Part shown: positions 31,191 through 42,153 of the stretch, one piece after another
Position numbering within the stretch: position 1 is the first letter of the stretch
How the letters are laid out: every line of letters begins with the position of its first letter
Source of the DNA: an uncultured Pelagibacteraceae bacterium
GTDB taxonomy: Bacteria; Pseudomonadota; Alphaproteobacteria; Pelagibacterales; Pelagibacteraceae
Assembly (NCBI GenBank): GCA_902564565.1
Contig: CACFBW010000001.1
Coordinates: 62,001 to 126,000 of the forward strand
Reading direction: 5' to 3'
Length of the DNA: 64,000 nucleotides
Notes under the pieces: generated by a model
The model's database searches: none
The model's input: the letters and a program-made list of their open reading frames with translations, nothing else
Told to the model about the DNA's origin: nothing
Translations under genes and position numbers: made by a program

Positions 31191-32876
31191 TTATATGACT
31201 ACATTTTCTTGGTCATTTATAAAAATTTCGTTTGCTTGAATATTTTCATGTATAGAATTAGGAATTTTTTCTCTATTTTTTCTGTTAAGCATTTCTTTTT
31301 CTTTATATTCTCTCATTAGTCTGTCAAATATAATATTATCAGTTTCGGCTTTTCTTACCTCAGACCACCTATCTTTAGGGAATGTTATATAAAGTGCAAA
31401 AACTTTACGTATATTTTCTAATTCTTCAGCAGAAATTGCTCCATTATAAAATGCTTCATATGTTCTATAATCTTCTGCTCTTTCTTCTTTTGGAATTAAA
31501 CCTTTTTCAATACAAATTTTTCTTAACTTTGTGCCAGAATATGGTCTGAAAGCATTTAGGACAATACTATCTGGATTTATTTGTCTATTTAATTCTATTG
31601 TTAACATTATATCTTCTCTAGTTTCACCAGGAAAACCTATAATATTATTTGCGGATATTCTTATATTTGTTTTTTCAAATTCTTTAAAACCTCTTATAAT
31701 CTCCGAGTCAGGCATTAATCTTCCTAGTAAACTTTTTCTTAATTCTATGTTGCCACTTTCCACTCCCATGGATACACCAGTACAACCTACGCTTTCCATT
31801 GCTTTTGCATACCCTGGTTTTACTGTTTCAACTCTAGTTTCACACCAAAAAGGTAATTTGATCTTGCCATATTCTTCAATAAATTCTTCGAATCTTTCTT
31901 TTCTCATTGATAAAAAACTTTCATCAATAAAATAAATAAAATTTATATTATATTTGTCTCTAGCTTCTTTTACTTCTTCAATAAATTTTGGTATGGGTTT
32001 TTCTCTATGATAAGGATCTTTTTTTTTTAAAACTTCAGCATCAATACTTTTATGTTTAGCAAATAAATTTCTTGCAGCTCTATGTTGATGTTGTTGCATT
32101 GGAACACAGCAGAAAGTGCATGAGTAAGGACAACCTCTACTAAGCTCTATTCCAGCTGTTCTCCAAGCCTTACCTCCCATTTTTTTCCAAAATCTTTTAT
32201 CTTCATAAATTGAATAATCAGGTGGTAGTAAAGTCTCACCCATATGTGTTTGGGGTCTTCTTAAACCAGTTTTTTCTCCATATATATTATCGCCAGATGG
32301 TAAATCTTCTAATGTCACTTCTTCTCCTGATCTAAATATTTTTCCATCTTTTTTAACAGTTAAGTTTAATATTTTAGTTATGTCTTTTCGGTTTTCTAAA
32401 TTATTTGCTAACTCAACTATCATTTCTTCCCCTTCGCCTTCGCAAATCATATCAATCGAAGGTTCTCTCAAAACAATTTTTGGAGCAAAAGTTGGATAAA
32501 TACCTCCAAAAATTACAGGTATTTTTAAATCTTCAATTGCTTTTGCAAGTTCTAATCCTTGATCATAAGTAATTTCAAGTGTTGAAAAACCAATCAAGCC
32601 TGGATTGTATTCAATAACTTTATTTCTAAAATCTTTTTGAAGATCATTAAGACTCATTTTCTCTCTAAAAACTCCATGTTTTTTTAAATCAACTGGAATT
32701 ATTTGTCCTATTTTTTCTCGATAGAAATCTCCAACCTTTTTTCCCGTGTCATAAAAAGTAGTGTCATATAGTTTCACATTATGACCTGCAGCTTTAAGAT
32801 GTGCTGATAAAACGGATATCCCAACAGATATGAGACTATCCATTCTATCATTTGGATAAACAAGTAAAACTTTCAT
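31191..32876 (-). CDS. B12-binding-domain-type radical SAM protein, function unknown
   Basis: N-terminal cobalamin-binding-like fold (VGISVLSAHLKAAGHNVKLYDTT...IGFSTLEITYDQGLELAKAIEDLKIPVIFGGIYPT) plus radical SAM CPYSCTFC (CxxxCxxC). Confidence 0.85.
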   Translation of the reverse strand: MKVLLVYPNDRMDSLISVGISVLSAHLKAAGHNVKLYDTTFYDTGKKVGDFYREKIGQIIPVDLKKHGVFREKMSLNDLQKDFRNKVIEYNPGLIGFSTLEITYDQGLELAKAIEDLKIPVIFGGIYPTFAPKIVLREPSIDMICEGEGEEMIVELANNLENRKDITKILNLTVKKDGKIFRSGEEVTLEDLPSGDNIYGEKTGLRRPQTHMGETLLPPDYSIYEDKRFWKKMGGKAWRTAGIELSRGCPYSCTFCCVPMQQHQHRAARNLFAKHKSIDAEVLKKKDPYHREKPIPKFIEEVKEARDKYNINFIYFIDESFLSMRKERFEEFIEEYGKIKLPFWCETRVETVKPGYAKAMESVGCTGVSMGVESGNIELRKSLLGRLMPDSEIIRGFKEFEKTNIRISANNIIGFPGETREDIMLTIELNRQINPDSIVLNAFRPYSGTKLRKICIEKGLIPKEERAEDYRTYEAFYNGAISAEELENIRKVFALYITFPKDRWSEVRKAETDNIIFDRLMREYKEKEMLNRKNREKIPNSIHENIQANEIFINDQENVVI

Positions 32877-33038
32877 TATTTTAGCTTTATCACAATATAT
32901 TTTAATTAAAAAGTAAAAATTTGTATAAAAATATAATTTTTTTCGAAAAGTTTTAAATAATAGCTCTTTCTTGATGACAGATTGACTAAACCCTATATTG
33001 TTTTTTCAAATGATTGATCTATAAATTAAAATTAGCTT

Positions 33039-35666
33039 ATGAGTTCTGATAAATATAACCATTCCGAAGTTGAGAATAGAATTTATTCATATTGGGAGAA
33101 AAATAACTTATTTAAACCTAAAAAAAACAAGAAAAAATTTTCAATAGTTATACCACCTCCAAATGTGACTGGAAGTTTACACATGGGTCATGCTTTAAAC
33201 AATTCAATTCAAGATTTGTTGACACGTTATCATAGAATGAATAACTATGAAACTTTATGGCAGCCAGGAACAGACCATGCAGGAATTGCTACACAGGCGC
33301 TTGTTGAAAAAAAATTAGCAAGTGAAAATATAAATAAAAATGATTTAGGCAGAGCCAAGTTTATAGAAAAAGTTTGGGAATGGAAAAATGAATATGGCGA
33401 CATAATAATAAACCAATTAAAAAAATTAGGATGTTCTTGTGATTGGTCTAGAAATGCATTCACAATGGATAAGAATTTGTCTGACTCTGTTATAAAAGTG
33501 TTTGTTGATCTTTATAATAAAAAATTAGTTTATAAATCAAAAAAATTAGTAAATTGGGATACAGTACTTAAAACTGCAATATCTGACTTAGAGGTAGATC
33601 AAAGAGAGGTTAATTCTAAACTTTATTATATAAATTATCCGATAGAAGGAAGTAATGAATTTATTACAATTGCTACCACTAGACCCGAAACTATGCTTGG
33701 AGACACAGGTGTTGCAGTAAATGCAAAAGACAAAAGGTACAAAAAGTTTGTTGGTAAAAATGTTGTGTTACCTATTGTAGGAAGAAAAATTAAAATCATA
33801 ACAGACAATTATGCAGACCCAGAACAGGGAACTGGAGCTGTTAAAATTACACCTGCTCATGATTTTAATGATTACGAAGTTGGTGTTAGAAATAAACTTG
33901 AAATATTAAATGTATTTACAGATGATGGAAAAATTAACAAGAATGCACCAAATGAATTTGTTGGTTTAGATAGATTTCAAGCTAGAAAAAAAATATTAAG
34001 CAATTTAACCGAAAAACAATTGCTCGTTAAAGAAGAAAATATTAAAAATAAAGTACCTTATGGTGACAGGTCAAATTCTATTATAGAACCTTATTTGACA
34101 GAACAATGGTTTGTTGATGCAAAAAAACTTTCAGTAAAAGCTAAGAAAATTGTAAAATCAAATAAGACAAAGTTTTACCCCAGTAGTTGGTCAAAAACTT
34201 ACTTTCAATGGATGAACAATATTGAACCTTGGTGTATTTCACGACAGTTATGGTGGGGTCACCAAATTCCTGCTTGGTATGGACCTGATAAAAAAATATT
34301 TGTTGCAAAAAATGAAAGTGATGTAAAAAAAATTGCAAAAAAATATTATAAAAAAGATGTTAAATTATTTAGAGATCCAGATGTTTTAGACACATGGTTT
34401 TCATCTGGGTTATGGGCATTTGCCACATTAGGTTGGCCAGCAAAAAATGATTATATTAAAAAATTTTATCCTACATCGGTTTTAGTTACAGGATTTGATA
34501 TTATATTTTTTTGGGTTGCCCGTATGATTATGTTTGGCATGGAATTTTTAAATAAAGAACCATTTAAAGATATTTATGTTCATGCATTAGTTAGAGATGA
34601 AAAGGGGCAAAAAATGTCAAAATCTAAAGGGAATGTTATTGACCCATTAGAGCTAATAGAAAAATATAGTGCTGACGCTTTAAGATTTACATTACTTTCA
34701 ATGGCCTCTCCAGGAAGAGATGTTAAATTGTCTGAAGATAGAGTTAAAGGTTATAGAAATTTTTTAAATAAATTATGGAACGCTAACAATTTTTTAATCC
34801 AAAATAAGTGTTCATTTCAAAACATCAAAAAAAAACCAAAAATTTCAGTCAATATTAATAAGTGGATATATACCGAACTATTAGAAACTAAAAAAAATGT
34901 TGAAAAAAATATAAAAGAATATCGATTTGATGAGGCAGCAAGAAATTCCTACCAATTTGTTTGGCATTCTTATTGCGATTGGTATTTAGAGCTTTCTAAG
35001 ACTATCCTTTATTCTAATGACAAAAAATCTATTAAAGAAATAAGAGAAGTGTCTAGCTACATATTTAAAGAAATACTTATATTAATGCATCCTTTTATAC
35101 CATTTGTAACAGAAGAGCTTTGGTTAAAAAATAAATTTGATAATTCAAAAAAAAATTACCTTATGTTAGAAAACTGGATATCAAGCATTTCAAAAAAAGA
35201 CAATGAGTTCAAAGAAGTTGAAAAAATTATTAATATAATTTCTCAAATTAGATCTTTTAAAAATGAGTTAAATGTAGGTCCCGGTTCATTTGTGGAAATA
35301 TCTTTAAGCAAAGTTAATCAAAATACCAGAACTTTCTTTAAGAACAACGAAACTGTTCTCAAAAAATTGGGAAGAATTAATAGTTTTTTTCACCATGATA
35401 GAGACAAACCTTTCGCAACAATCGTTATTTCAGGAGATATATTTAAAGTTTATTTTGAGGAAAATGTGGATTTGAAGCTAATAAAAGAAAATTTATTAAA
35501 TAAACAAAAAAAATGCCAAAATGAAATAGATAAGATCAATTCTCGCCTTAATAATAAAGATTTTATATCAAGAGCTCCAAAACATATTGTTGATCAGGAA
35601 AAAACTAACTATAATAATTTAAAAAAGGATATTAAAAAAATATCATTAACAGTAAACAGTTTATAA
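33039..35666 (+). CDS. valS: valyl-tRNA synthetase
   Basis: [14 protein letters not shown] and KMSKSKGNV motifs. Confidence 0.97.
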   Translation: MSSDKYNHSEVENRIYSYWEKNNLFKPKKNKKKFSIVIPPPNVTGSLHMGHALNNSIQDLLTRYHRMNNYETLWQPGTDHAGIATQALVEKKLASENINKNDLGRAKFIEKVWEWKNEYGDIIINQLKKLGCSCDWSRNAFTMDKNLSDSVIKVFVDLYNKKLVYKSKKLVNWDTVLKTAISDLEVDQREVNSKLYYINYPIEGSNEFITIATTRPETMLGDTGVAVNAKDKRYKKFVGKNVVLPIVGRKIKIITDNYADPEQGTGAVKITPAHDFNDYEVGVRNKLEILNVFTDDGKINKNAPNEFVGLDRFQARKKILSNLTEKQLLVKEENIKNKVPYGDRSNSIIEPYLTEQWFVDAKKLSVKAKKIVKSNKTKFYPSSWSKTYFQWMNNIEPWCISRQLWWGHQIPAWYGPDKKIFVAKNESDVKKIAKKYYKKDVKLFRDPDVLDTWFSSGLWAFATLGWPAKNDYIKKFYPTSVLVTGFDIIFFWVARMIMFGMEFLNKEPFKDIYVHALVRDEKGQKMSKSKGNVIDPLELIEKYSADALRFTLLSMASPGRDVKLSEDRVKGYRNFLNKLWNANNFLIQNKCSFQNIKKKPKISVNINKWIYTELLETKKNVEKNIKEYRFDEAARNSYQFVWHSYCDWYLELSKTILYSNDKKSIKEIREVSSYIFKEILILMHPFIPFVTEELWLKNKFDNSKKNYLMLENWISSISKKDNEFKEVEKIINIISQIRSFKNELNVGPGSFVEISLSKVNQNTRTFFKNNETVLKKLGRINSFFHHDRDKPFATIVISGDIFKVYFEENVDLKLIKENLLNKQKKCQNEIDKINSRLNNKDFISRAPKHIVDQEKTNYNNLKKDIKKISLTVNSL

Positions 35667-37384
35667 TGGCTAAATTTAATAAAAAAAAATTACCAAGCAG
35701 ACATACGTCGTTAGGACCTGATAAAGCTCCACAAAGATCATTTTATTATGCGATGAATTTAACTGAAAAAGATGTGGCTAAACCATTTGTAGGAGTTGTT
35801 TCAACATGGAATGAGGCTGCACCTTGCAATATTGCATTAATGAGGCAAGCGCAGTCTGTTAAAAAAGGAGTTACTCTTTCAGGAGGCACACCAAGAGAGT
35901 TTTGCACAATTACAGTTACTGATGGTATTGCTATGGGTCATGAGGGTATGAAGTCTTCACTTGTATCAAGAGATGTAATTGCAGACTCAACAGAATTAAC
36001 TGTAAGAGGTCATTGTTACGATGCTCTAGTGGGGGTTGCAGGTTGTGATAAATCTTTACCAGGATTAATGATGGCAATGGTTCGATTAAATGTTCCAAGT
36101 GTTTTCATTTATGGAGGCTCAATTCTCCCAGGAAGATTTAATGGAAAAGATGTAACAGTTGTAGATGTATTTGAAGGTGTTGGAAAATATTCTTCAGGAA
36201 AAATGACAGAACACGCATTAAGAAAATTAGAATTAGTAGCATGCCCAAGTGCGGGAGCTTGTGGTGGGCAATTTACAGCTAATACAATGGCATGTGTTTC
36301 TGAAGCGATTGGTTTAGCTTTACCTTATTCAGCTGGAACCCCTGCTCCTTATGAACAAAGAGACAAATATGCCTTAGAAAGTGGTAAAGCAGTAATGAAT
36401 TTATTAAAAAGAAATATCAGACCAAGAAAAATTGTTACTCGTAAATCTTTGGAAAATGCTGCAACAATAGTTGCTGCAACAGGAGGATCAACTAATGCAG
36501 CGTTACATTTACCGGCATTAGCTAATGAAATTGGTGTTAAATTTGATTTAATGGATGTTGCAAGAATATTTAAAAAAACACCTTATCTTGCAGATCTAAA
36601 ACCTGGTGGAAAATATGTTGCAAAAGATATGTGGAAAGCTGGTGGTGTACCAATGTTGTTAAAAACTTTACTTGATGGTGGTTATATTCATGGAGATTGT
36701 ATGACAGTTACTGGAAAAACTATGAGAGAAAATTTAAAGAAAGTTAAATTTAATATTAAACAAAAGGTAATGAGAAAGCATAATAATCCTTTATCACCTG
36801 ATGGGGGCGTTGTTGGTTTAAAAGGAAATTTAGCACCAGAAGGAGCAATTGTTAAAATTGCAGGTTTAAAAAAATTGCAATTTACTGGAAGAGCGAGATG
36901 CTTTGATACTGAAGAAGCAGCATACAAAGCTGTTTTGAAGAAAAAATATAAAGACGGAGATATTATAATAATTAGATATGAAGGTCCAAGAGGAGGCCCT
37001 GGTATGAGAGAGATGCTTCAAACAACAGGAGCTATTTACGGACAAGGAAAAGGTGAAAAAGTCGCTTTAATAACAGACGGAAGGTTTTCAGGAGCCACGA
37101 GGGGATTTTGTATTGGTCATGTTGGGCCAGAAGCATCTGTAGGAGGACCAATAGCATTACTTAGAAATGGAGATATAATTGATTTAGACGCAAAAAAAGG
37201 AACTATTAACGTTCGTCTATCAAAGAAAGAATTAGCTAAAAGAAGAAAAAAATGGAAACCAAAGAAAATAAACTTTGGTAATGGTACACTTTGGAAATAT
37301 GCGCAAACAGTAGGTCCAGCTTATTTAGGTGCACCTACACATCCTGGTGCTAAAAATGAAGTAAAAGTATACGCTGATATTTAA
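35666..37384 (+). CDS. ilvD: dihydroxy-acid dehydratase
   Basis: [47 protein letters not shown] motifs. Confidence 0.93.
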   Translation: MAKFNKKKLPSRHTSLGPDKAPQRSFYYAMNLTEKDVAKPFVGVVSTWNEAAPCNIALMRQAQSVKKGVTLSGGTPREFCTITVTDGIAMGHEGMKSSLVSRDVIADSTELTVRGHCYDALVGVAGCDKSLPGLMMAMVRLNVPSVFIYGGSILPGRFNGKDVTVVDVFEGVGKYSSGKMTEHALRKLELVACPSAGACGGQFTANTMACVSEAIGLALPYSAGTPAPYEQRDKYALESGKAVMNLLKRNIRPRKIVTRKSLENAATIVAATGGSTNAALHLPALANEIGVKFDLMDVARIFKKTPYLADLKPGGKYVAKDMWKAGGVPMLLKTLLDGGYIHGDCMTVTGKTMRENLKKVKFNIKQKVMRKHNNPLSPDGGVVGLKGNLAPEGAIVKIAGLKKLQFTGRARCFDTEEAAYKAVLKKKYKDGDIIIIRYEGPRGGPGMREMLQTTGAIYGQGKGEKVALITDGRFSGATRGFCIGHVGPEASVGGPIALLRNGDIIDLDAKKGTINVRLSKKELAKRRKKWKPKKINFGNGTLWKYAQTVGPAYLGAPTHPGAKNEVKVYADI

Positions 37385-38590
37385 TGAAAATAAGACCAGT
37401 TATTCTTTGTGGCGGAGCTGGAACAAGACTTTGGCCGAACCAAAAAAAACATCAAGCTAAACAATTTATTGATTTTGGAGGATGGTCTTTAATTCAAAAA
37501 ACATTAGAAAGAATTAAAAAACCTGTTTTTGATTACCCTATAATAAGTACCAACTTAAAATATTTAAAAGATGTCAGAAAGTCTTTAAAAAAAAATAAAG
37601 TTAAAAAGTATAAAATAGTTCTAGAACCAGCAAAGAAAAATACTGCTCCAGCTATATTGTCCTCTGCTTTAATCAAAGACATACCTTTAAAACAACCGCT
37701 AATGTATTTTGCTGCTGATCACTTGATAGAAAAATCAGAAATTCTAAATAAATCTATAAATAAAAATAAAACTAACCTAGATGATAAAAATGTTTTTATA
37801 TTTGGGATTAAACCTACTAATCCTTCAAGTGAATATGGTTATTTTTTAACTAAAAAAGTTAAAAGAAATATCAACAAAGTGACTAAATTTATTGAAAAAC
37901 CAAAATATTCAAGGGCAAAGCAAGTAATTAAAAAAAAAGGATACTGGAATTCTGGAATGTTTTTTTTAAGAAAAGATTCAATAATTAATAATTTTAAAAA
38001 ATATCAACCAAAAACATACAGATTTTGTTTAGCATCAGTTAATAAAGCAAAATATAGAAATAACACTTATTATTTAAATAAATCATCATTTATTAAATCT
38101 GTGGAAAAATCTTTTGACTATGCAATTCTTGAAAAATCAAAAAATATCAATGCAATTAAATTAGATATTCCCTGGTCTGATTTAGGTAGTTGGAGAGAAA
38201 TATCTAAAATTTATCAGAAAAATAAATCTAAATATTTTAAAAAAAAGAACGTTTATTATAGGCCGTGGGGTAGATATGTTAACTTATTTGAGGGTAGAGA
38301 CTTTCTTGTAAAAGAACTTACGGTAAATTCAAAATCATCTATTAGTTTACAAAAACACAATTACAGATCTGAACATTGGATGATAACTCAAGGAAAGCCT
38401 AGAATTACTATTAATAAAAAAAAATTCTTTAAAAAAACCTGATGATTCAGTCTTTATTCCAACTGGAGCAATACATAGAATTGAAAATTATTTTAAAAAA
38501 CCAATTAAAATAATTGAAGTCCAAACTGGTCCTATATTAAAAGAAACAGATATTGTTAGGTTTCAAGATATATATGGTAGATTAAAATAA
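37384..38590 (+). pseudogene. manC: mannose-1-phosphate guanylyltransferase (ManC/CpsB-like), frame interrupted at an A9 run (38416-38424)
   Basis: Frame 1 RPVILCGGAGTRLWPNQKKHQAKQF...; ends early at 38442; removing one A continues as NSLKKPDDSVFIPTGAIHRIENYFKKPIKIIEVQTGPILKETDIVRFQDIYGRLK*. Frameshift may be an error or recoding rather than a true pseudogene. Confidence 0.8.
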
Positions 38591-38592
38591 TT

Positions 38593-38931
38593 ATGAATGT
38601 TGTGTCTGGTTATATTTATTTATTTTTAGCAATACTTCTTGGAATTTCCTCTAACGGTTTTTTAAAAACAACCAATGGTTTTACTAATATTTTACCAACT
38701 ATTTTTTGTATAATTTCTATTGTTCTTTGTATTTTTTGTTTATCCAAGGCAATGAATATAATTCCAGTTGGTTTTACATACGCAACTTATGGAGGATTAA
38801 CCATTACAGCAGTAACAATTTTTGGAATTGTTAAATATAATCAATTACCCAATATGTATGGTACAATAGGTATAATCCTAATTATCATTGGAGTAATCCT
38901 TGTTAATTATTTAGGAAAATTAAACTCCTAA
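38593..38931 (+). CDS. small multidrug resistance (SMR/EmrE-like) family transporter
   Basis: 112 aa, four TM segments, SKAMNIIPVGFTYATYGGLTITAVTIFGI motif. Confidence 0.8.
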   Translation: MNVVSGYIYLFLAILLGISSNGFLKTTNGFTNILPTIFCIISIVLCIFCLSKAMNIIPVGFTYATYGGLTITAVTIFGIVKYNQLPNMYGTIGIILIIIGVILVNYLGKLNS

Positions 38932-38937
38932 ACTTCT

Positions 38938-39903
38938 TTAAAACCAATTATTTGGAATAATTATATAGTGTATAGCAAGTACTATACCAACCGATACACT
39001 TAATCCAAAGATCATTTTAATAAAGTCTTTTCCAATAAGTGGGAAAACATACTTAAATTTATAATCTTTATTCATTGTTGAAATTGCTAATTCTCGACCA
39101 CACAATAAACCAACAAATACCCATGTTGTTGACATTGGAAGATCATTTAATTCTTTAAAGTAAAATAAAACAGCGGCATATATTACGTTAATAATGGTAG
39201 CAGATCTTGCATATCTAGTTCCAGTTTTATCCAAAACTACCTTTTGAATAGGACCACCATGGATATAAAAAATATAAAATAGAAGAACCGTAAAATAAGC
39301 CATTACTGTAATTAGAAGAGTAGGGCTTAACTGTCTTGGTAAATATACGGCAATGTTTGCAACATCATGTGATAACCAAACCCACCATAACCAACCAGAA
39401 GTTACCCAAACAGAGTTACGCCAGAAACCAATCCATTTTTCATCAACTTCATCTAATTTTTCATTTATTAATTTTGATATAGCTATCCAGGCAATATAAG
39501 CAACTACTGCTGCTAAACCATAACCAACAACACTTTTCATTAACATTTTTTCTAAAACAACAGTTGATGCAAAAGCTGAAAGAACCAAGAAAGTAGTAGA
39601 AACTGGAATACCAACCCTTGTTAATAATAAAAGTATTCCTGGAGCAACAGCGTGATACCATTGAATTTCTTGATAAGGTATTCTTGTTAATCTTCCATAT
39701 GAAATATCACCATCATATGCATACCAACCCCAGGCAAGAGCCAAAATCATTACAAATGATGCAGAAGCAGCAAGCGTGTACCACTTAAACCACTTTTGTT
39801 TTGATGCTATAAATGTACCTAAAGTTTGTATCGAGTCGTTTCCGATCACGGACCATCCCGCTAGTCCAAATCCTATTATTGTATATATTAATGTGAGTTC
39901 CAT
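38938..39903 (-). CDS. PiT-like (inorganic phosphate transporter superfamily) membrane protein
   Basis: GNDSIQTLGTFIASKQ and SHDVANIAVYLPR, MSTTWVFVGLLCGRELA resemble PiT repeat motifs; polytopic. Confidence 0.6.
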   Translation of the reverse strand: MELTLIYTIIGFGLAGWSVIGNDSIQTLGTFIASKQKWFKWYTLAASASFVMILALAWGWYAYDGDISYGRLTRIPYQEIQWYHAVAPGILLLLTRVGIPVSTTFLVLSAFASTVVLEKMLMKSVVGYGLAAVVAYIAWIAISKLINEKLDEVDEKWIGFWRNSVWVTSGWLWWVWLSHDVANIAVYLPRQLSPTLLITVMAYFTVLLFYIFYIHGGPIQKVVLDKTGTRYARSATIINVIYAAVLFYFKELNDLPMSTTWVFVGLLCGRELAISTMNKDYKFKYVFPLIGKDFIKMIFGLSVSVGIVLAIHYIIIPNNWF

Positions 39904-40103
39904 ATTTTTAGCTTTTTAAATTTAAATCGATTCATATCGATAAAGATTATTTAATGTGTAAGAGATTATTTATCTATAGCTAAATTTATTATTATTTTTT
40001 ATGGAGAGGTGATTCATCCTGATTATATTATTTTATTTAAAAGTCTAGTGACTAAATTGAATGTCTTAAATTTATTACTTTAAGTTGAATTTACTTGATG
40101 AAT

Positions 40104-40502
40104 TTATTTATTTTTGCATTTTTTGCACAAACCGAAGAATTCTAAATTATATTTGTTATATTTCATTCCTGAGTTGTCTTCAAAATTACTTAGATATTTA
40201 GAAAGTTTTGAATTGTTTATTTCAGTGACTTTTTCACAACTTTCGCAAATTGAAAAAGCTGTTGCATTAGAAACTACGCAATTTGAATTTTTACACGCTA
40301 CAAAAGCGTTTCTACTTTCAATTTTATGGATTTTACCTATTTCAACCAATTTATCTAAAGCTCGATAGACCTGCAGGGGTGCTTTTAATCCTTTCTTTTG
40401 AACATTAAATAATATCGAATAAGCTTTTAATGGTTGAGAAGATTTTTCTACAAGATCTAAGACAATTTGTTGATTTTTTGTAAGGAAATTTTGTTTTTGC
40501 AT
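40104..40502 (-). CDS. zur: Fur-family regulator, probably Zur
   Basis: Fur-like HTH (LKAPLQVYRALDKLVEIGKIHKIESRNAFVAC) and metal-site cysteines CESCEK/CKKCK; next to znuBC/znuA. Confidence 0.85.
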   Translation of the reverse strand: MQKQNFLTKNQQIVLDLVEKSSQPLKAYSILFNVQKKGLKAPLQVYRALDKLVEIGKIHKIESRNAFVACKNSNCVVSNATAFSICESCEKVTEINNSKLSKYLSNFEDNSGMKYNKYNLEFFGLCKKCKNK

Positions 40503-40526
40503 TTTTGATATTTTACCAGTTGCCCA

Positions 40527-41330
40527 TTAGTTTTTCAATTGAATGGATTGTTTTATTTTTAATAATGAAAGAATAAACAAAACTAATGATGCTGTTATTA
40601 TTGAAGGTCCTGATGCAGTATTAAACTCCAGTGAAGAAAACAGTCCTATTATTACAGATAACAAGCCTCCAATTATTGAAAATAGTACCATTTTTTGTGG
40701 ATTGTCTGAAATGTTTCTAGCCATAGCAGCTGGAATAATTAACATTCCAGTAATTAACAACAGTCCAACCATTTTAATTGAAATTGCAATAATTGCAGCC
40801 ATTAAAATTGTAAATATTGCTTTTGCTCTATCTGGATTTAGACCTTCAGCTTCAGCTAATTCATAATTCACTGTTGATGCAAACAAAGGTTTCCAGATTA
40901 ACTTTAATACAAATAAAATTAATGCTCCACCACCCCAAATGAAATATAAATCGTTCACTGTTACAGCTAATATATCTCCAAATAATAATCCCATAATATC
41001 AAATCTGATAAAAGTCAAAAATCCAATTACAACCAGTCCAACTGCTAATGAGGAATGAGCTAAAAGACCTAGCAAAGCATCGCCAGGTAAATTAGTTTTT
41101 CTTTGAAGCTGAATTAAAATTAATGCTATTACTGATGAAATTATAAAAACTGAAAGAGCAATATTAAATTCTAAAGAATATGCCATAGTAACTCCGAGTA
41201 AAGCCGAATGTGCAAGCGTATCTCCAAAATATGACAATCTTCTCCAAACTACAAAGCAACCAAGTGGTCCTGTTACAATTGCAACTCCAATTCCAGCAAA
41301 TAATGCTCTTATAAAAAAATCATCAAACAT
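40527..41330 (-). CDS. znuB: zinc ABC transporter permease ZnuB
   Basis: ABC-3 family permease, GPLGCFVVWRRLSYFGDTLAHSALLGV. Confidence 0.92.
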   Translation of the reverse strand: MFDDFFIRALFAGIGVAIVTGPLGCFVVWRRLSYFGDTLAHSALLGVTMAYSLEFNIALSVFIISSVIALILIQLQRKTNLPGDALLGLLAHSSLAVGLVVIGFLTFIRFDIMGLLFGDILAVTVNDLYFIWGGGALILFVLKLIWKPLFASTVNYELAEAEGLNPDRAKAIFTILMAAIIAISIKMVGLLLITGMLIIPAAMARNISDNPQKMVLFSIIGGLLSVIIGLFSSLEFNTASGPSIITASLVLFILSLLKIKQSIQLKN

Positions 41331-41331
41331 T

Positions 41332-42081
41332 TTAGTTGTTTTGTTTTATATCTCCATCATTAGAATGAACATGGTCATGTTTGTGCTCATAAACTGAAAG
41401 TATTTGCGAAGCTTGTTCACCAAATAAAGCTTTATATTCATTATTCTTTGCAACGTCTAATGGTGAACCAGAACAACAGACGTGTCCATTTAAACATACA
41501 ACGTGATCAGTCGCGCTCATCACTGTATGCAAGTCATGAGATATTAACAAAATTCCACATTTTAAATCATCTGATATTTTCTTTATTAATTCATACAAAG
41601 CTATTTCCCCAGTGAAATCTACACCCTGAACAGGCTCATCAAGCACTAATAATTCAGGTTTTTTTGAGATAGCTCTTGCAAGTAAAACCCTTTGAAATTC
41701 ACCCCCAGATAAATTTCCTAAATTTTTATTTTTAAGATGAATTACTCCAGTTAAAGATAAAGCTTCATTTATCGCCTCATCTTTAAGGTTTTCTGTTAAT
41801 ACCATGAAATCGCTAACCCTAAGTGGCAACGTCCAATCTATAGAAACTTTTTGAGGAACATATCCAACTTTGATAGTATATTTTTCAACTTCACCCTCGA
41901 TTTTTTTATAAATACCCAAAGCAATTTTCGCGGTAGTACTTTTTCCTGAGCCATTTGGACCTATGAGGGTTACAATTTTTCCTTTTTTAACCTCTAATGA
42001 TACTCCTCTGACAAGCCACTTATCATTTTGGCGGAAACCTACATTCTTTAATTTAACTAAAGTATTTTTATCTAAACTCAT
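41332..42081 (-). CDS. znuC: zinc ABC transporter ATP-binding protein ZnuC
   Basis: GPNGSGKST Walker A, LSGGEFQR, DEPVQGVD; His-rich C-terminus. Confidence 0.92.
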   Translation of the reverse strand: MSLDKNTLVKLKNVGFRQNDKWLVRGVSLEVKKGKIVTLIGPNGSGKSTTAKIALGIYKKIEGEVEKYTIKVGYVPQKVSIDWTLPLRVSDFMVLTENLKDEAINEALSLTGVIHLKNKNLGNLSGGEFQRVLLARAISKKPELLVLDEPVQGVDFTGEIALYELIKKISDDLKCGILLISHDLHTVMSATDHVVCLNGHVCCSGSPLDVAKNNEYKALFGEQASQILSVYEHKHDHVHSNDGDIKQNN

Positions 42082-42101
42082 TTTATTGCTTGACTTATTA
42101 A

Positions 42102-42134
42102 TGTTATATTATTACACAATGTTATAATATAACA
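42102..42134. promoter_or_regulatory. Putative tandem Zur operator in the znuC/znuA divergent region
   Basis: TGTTATATTATTACA (42102-42116, one mismatched pair) and TGTTATAATATAACA (42120-42134, perfect dyad around a central A). Confidence 0.75.
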
Positions 42135-42153
42135 AATTATTAATTCTTAAACT

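Noticed and set aside
31125-31319. 64-aa plus-strand ORF overlapping the radical SAM gene end
   Set aside because: No RBS noticed, biased Phe/Ile/Tyr composition, mostly overlaps a solid CDS
31531-31935. 134-aa ORF antisense to the radical SAM gene
   Set aside because: Shadow ORF; the minus-strand CDS has clear motifs
39990-40030. GGAGAGGTGATTCATCCTG near the PiT-like gene as a possible riboswitch fragment
   Set aside because: Could not match it to a known riboswitch core by eye; only weak base pairing
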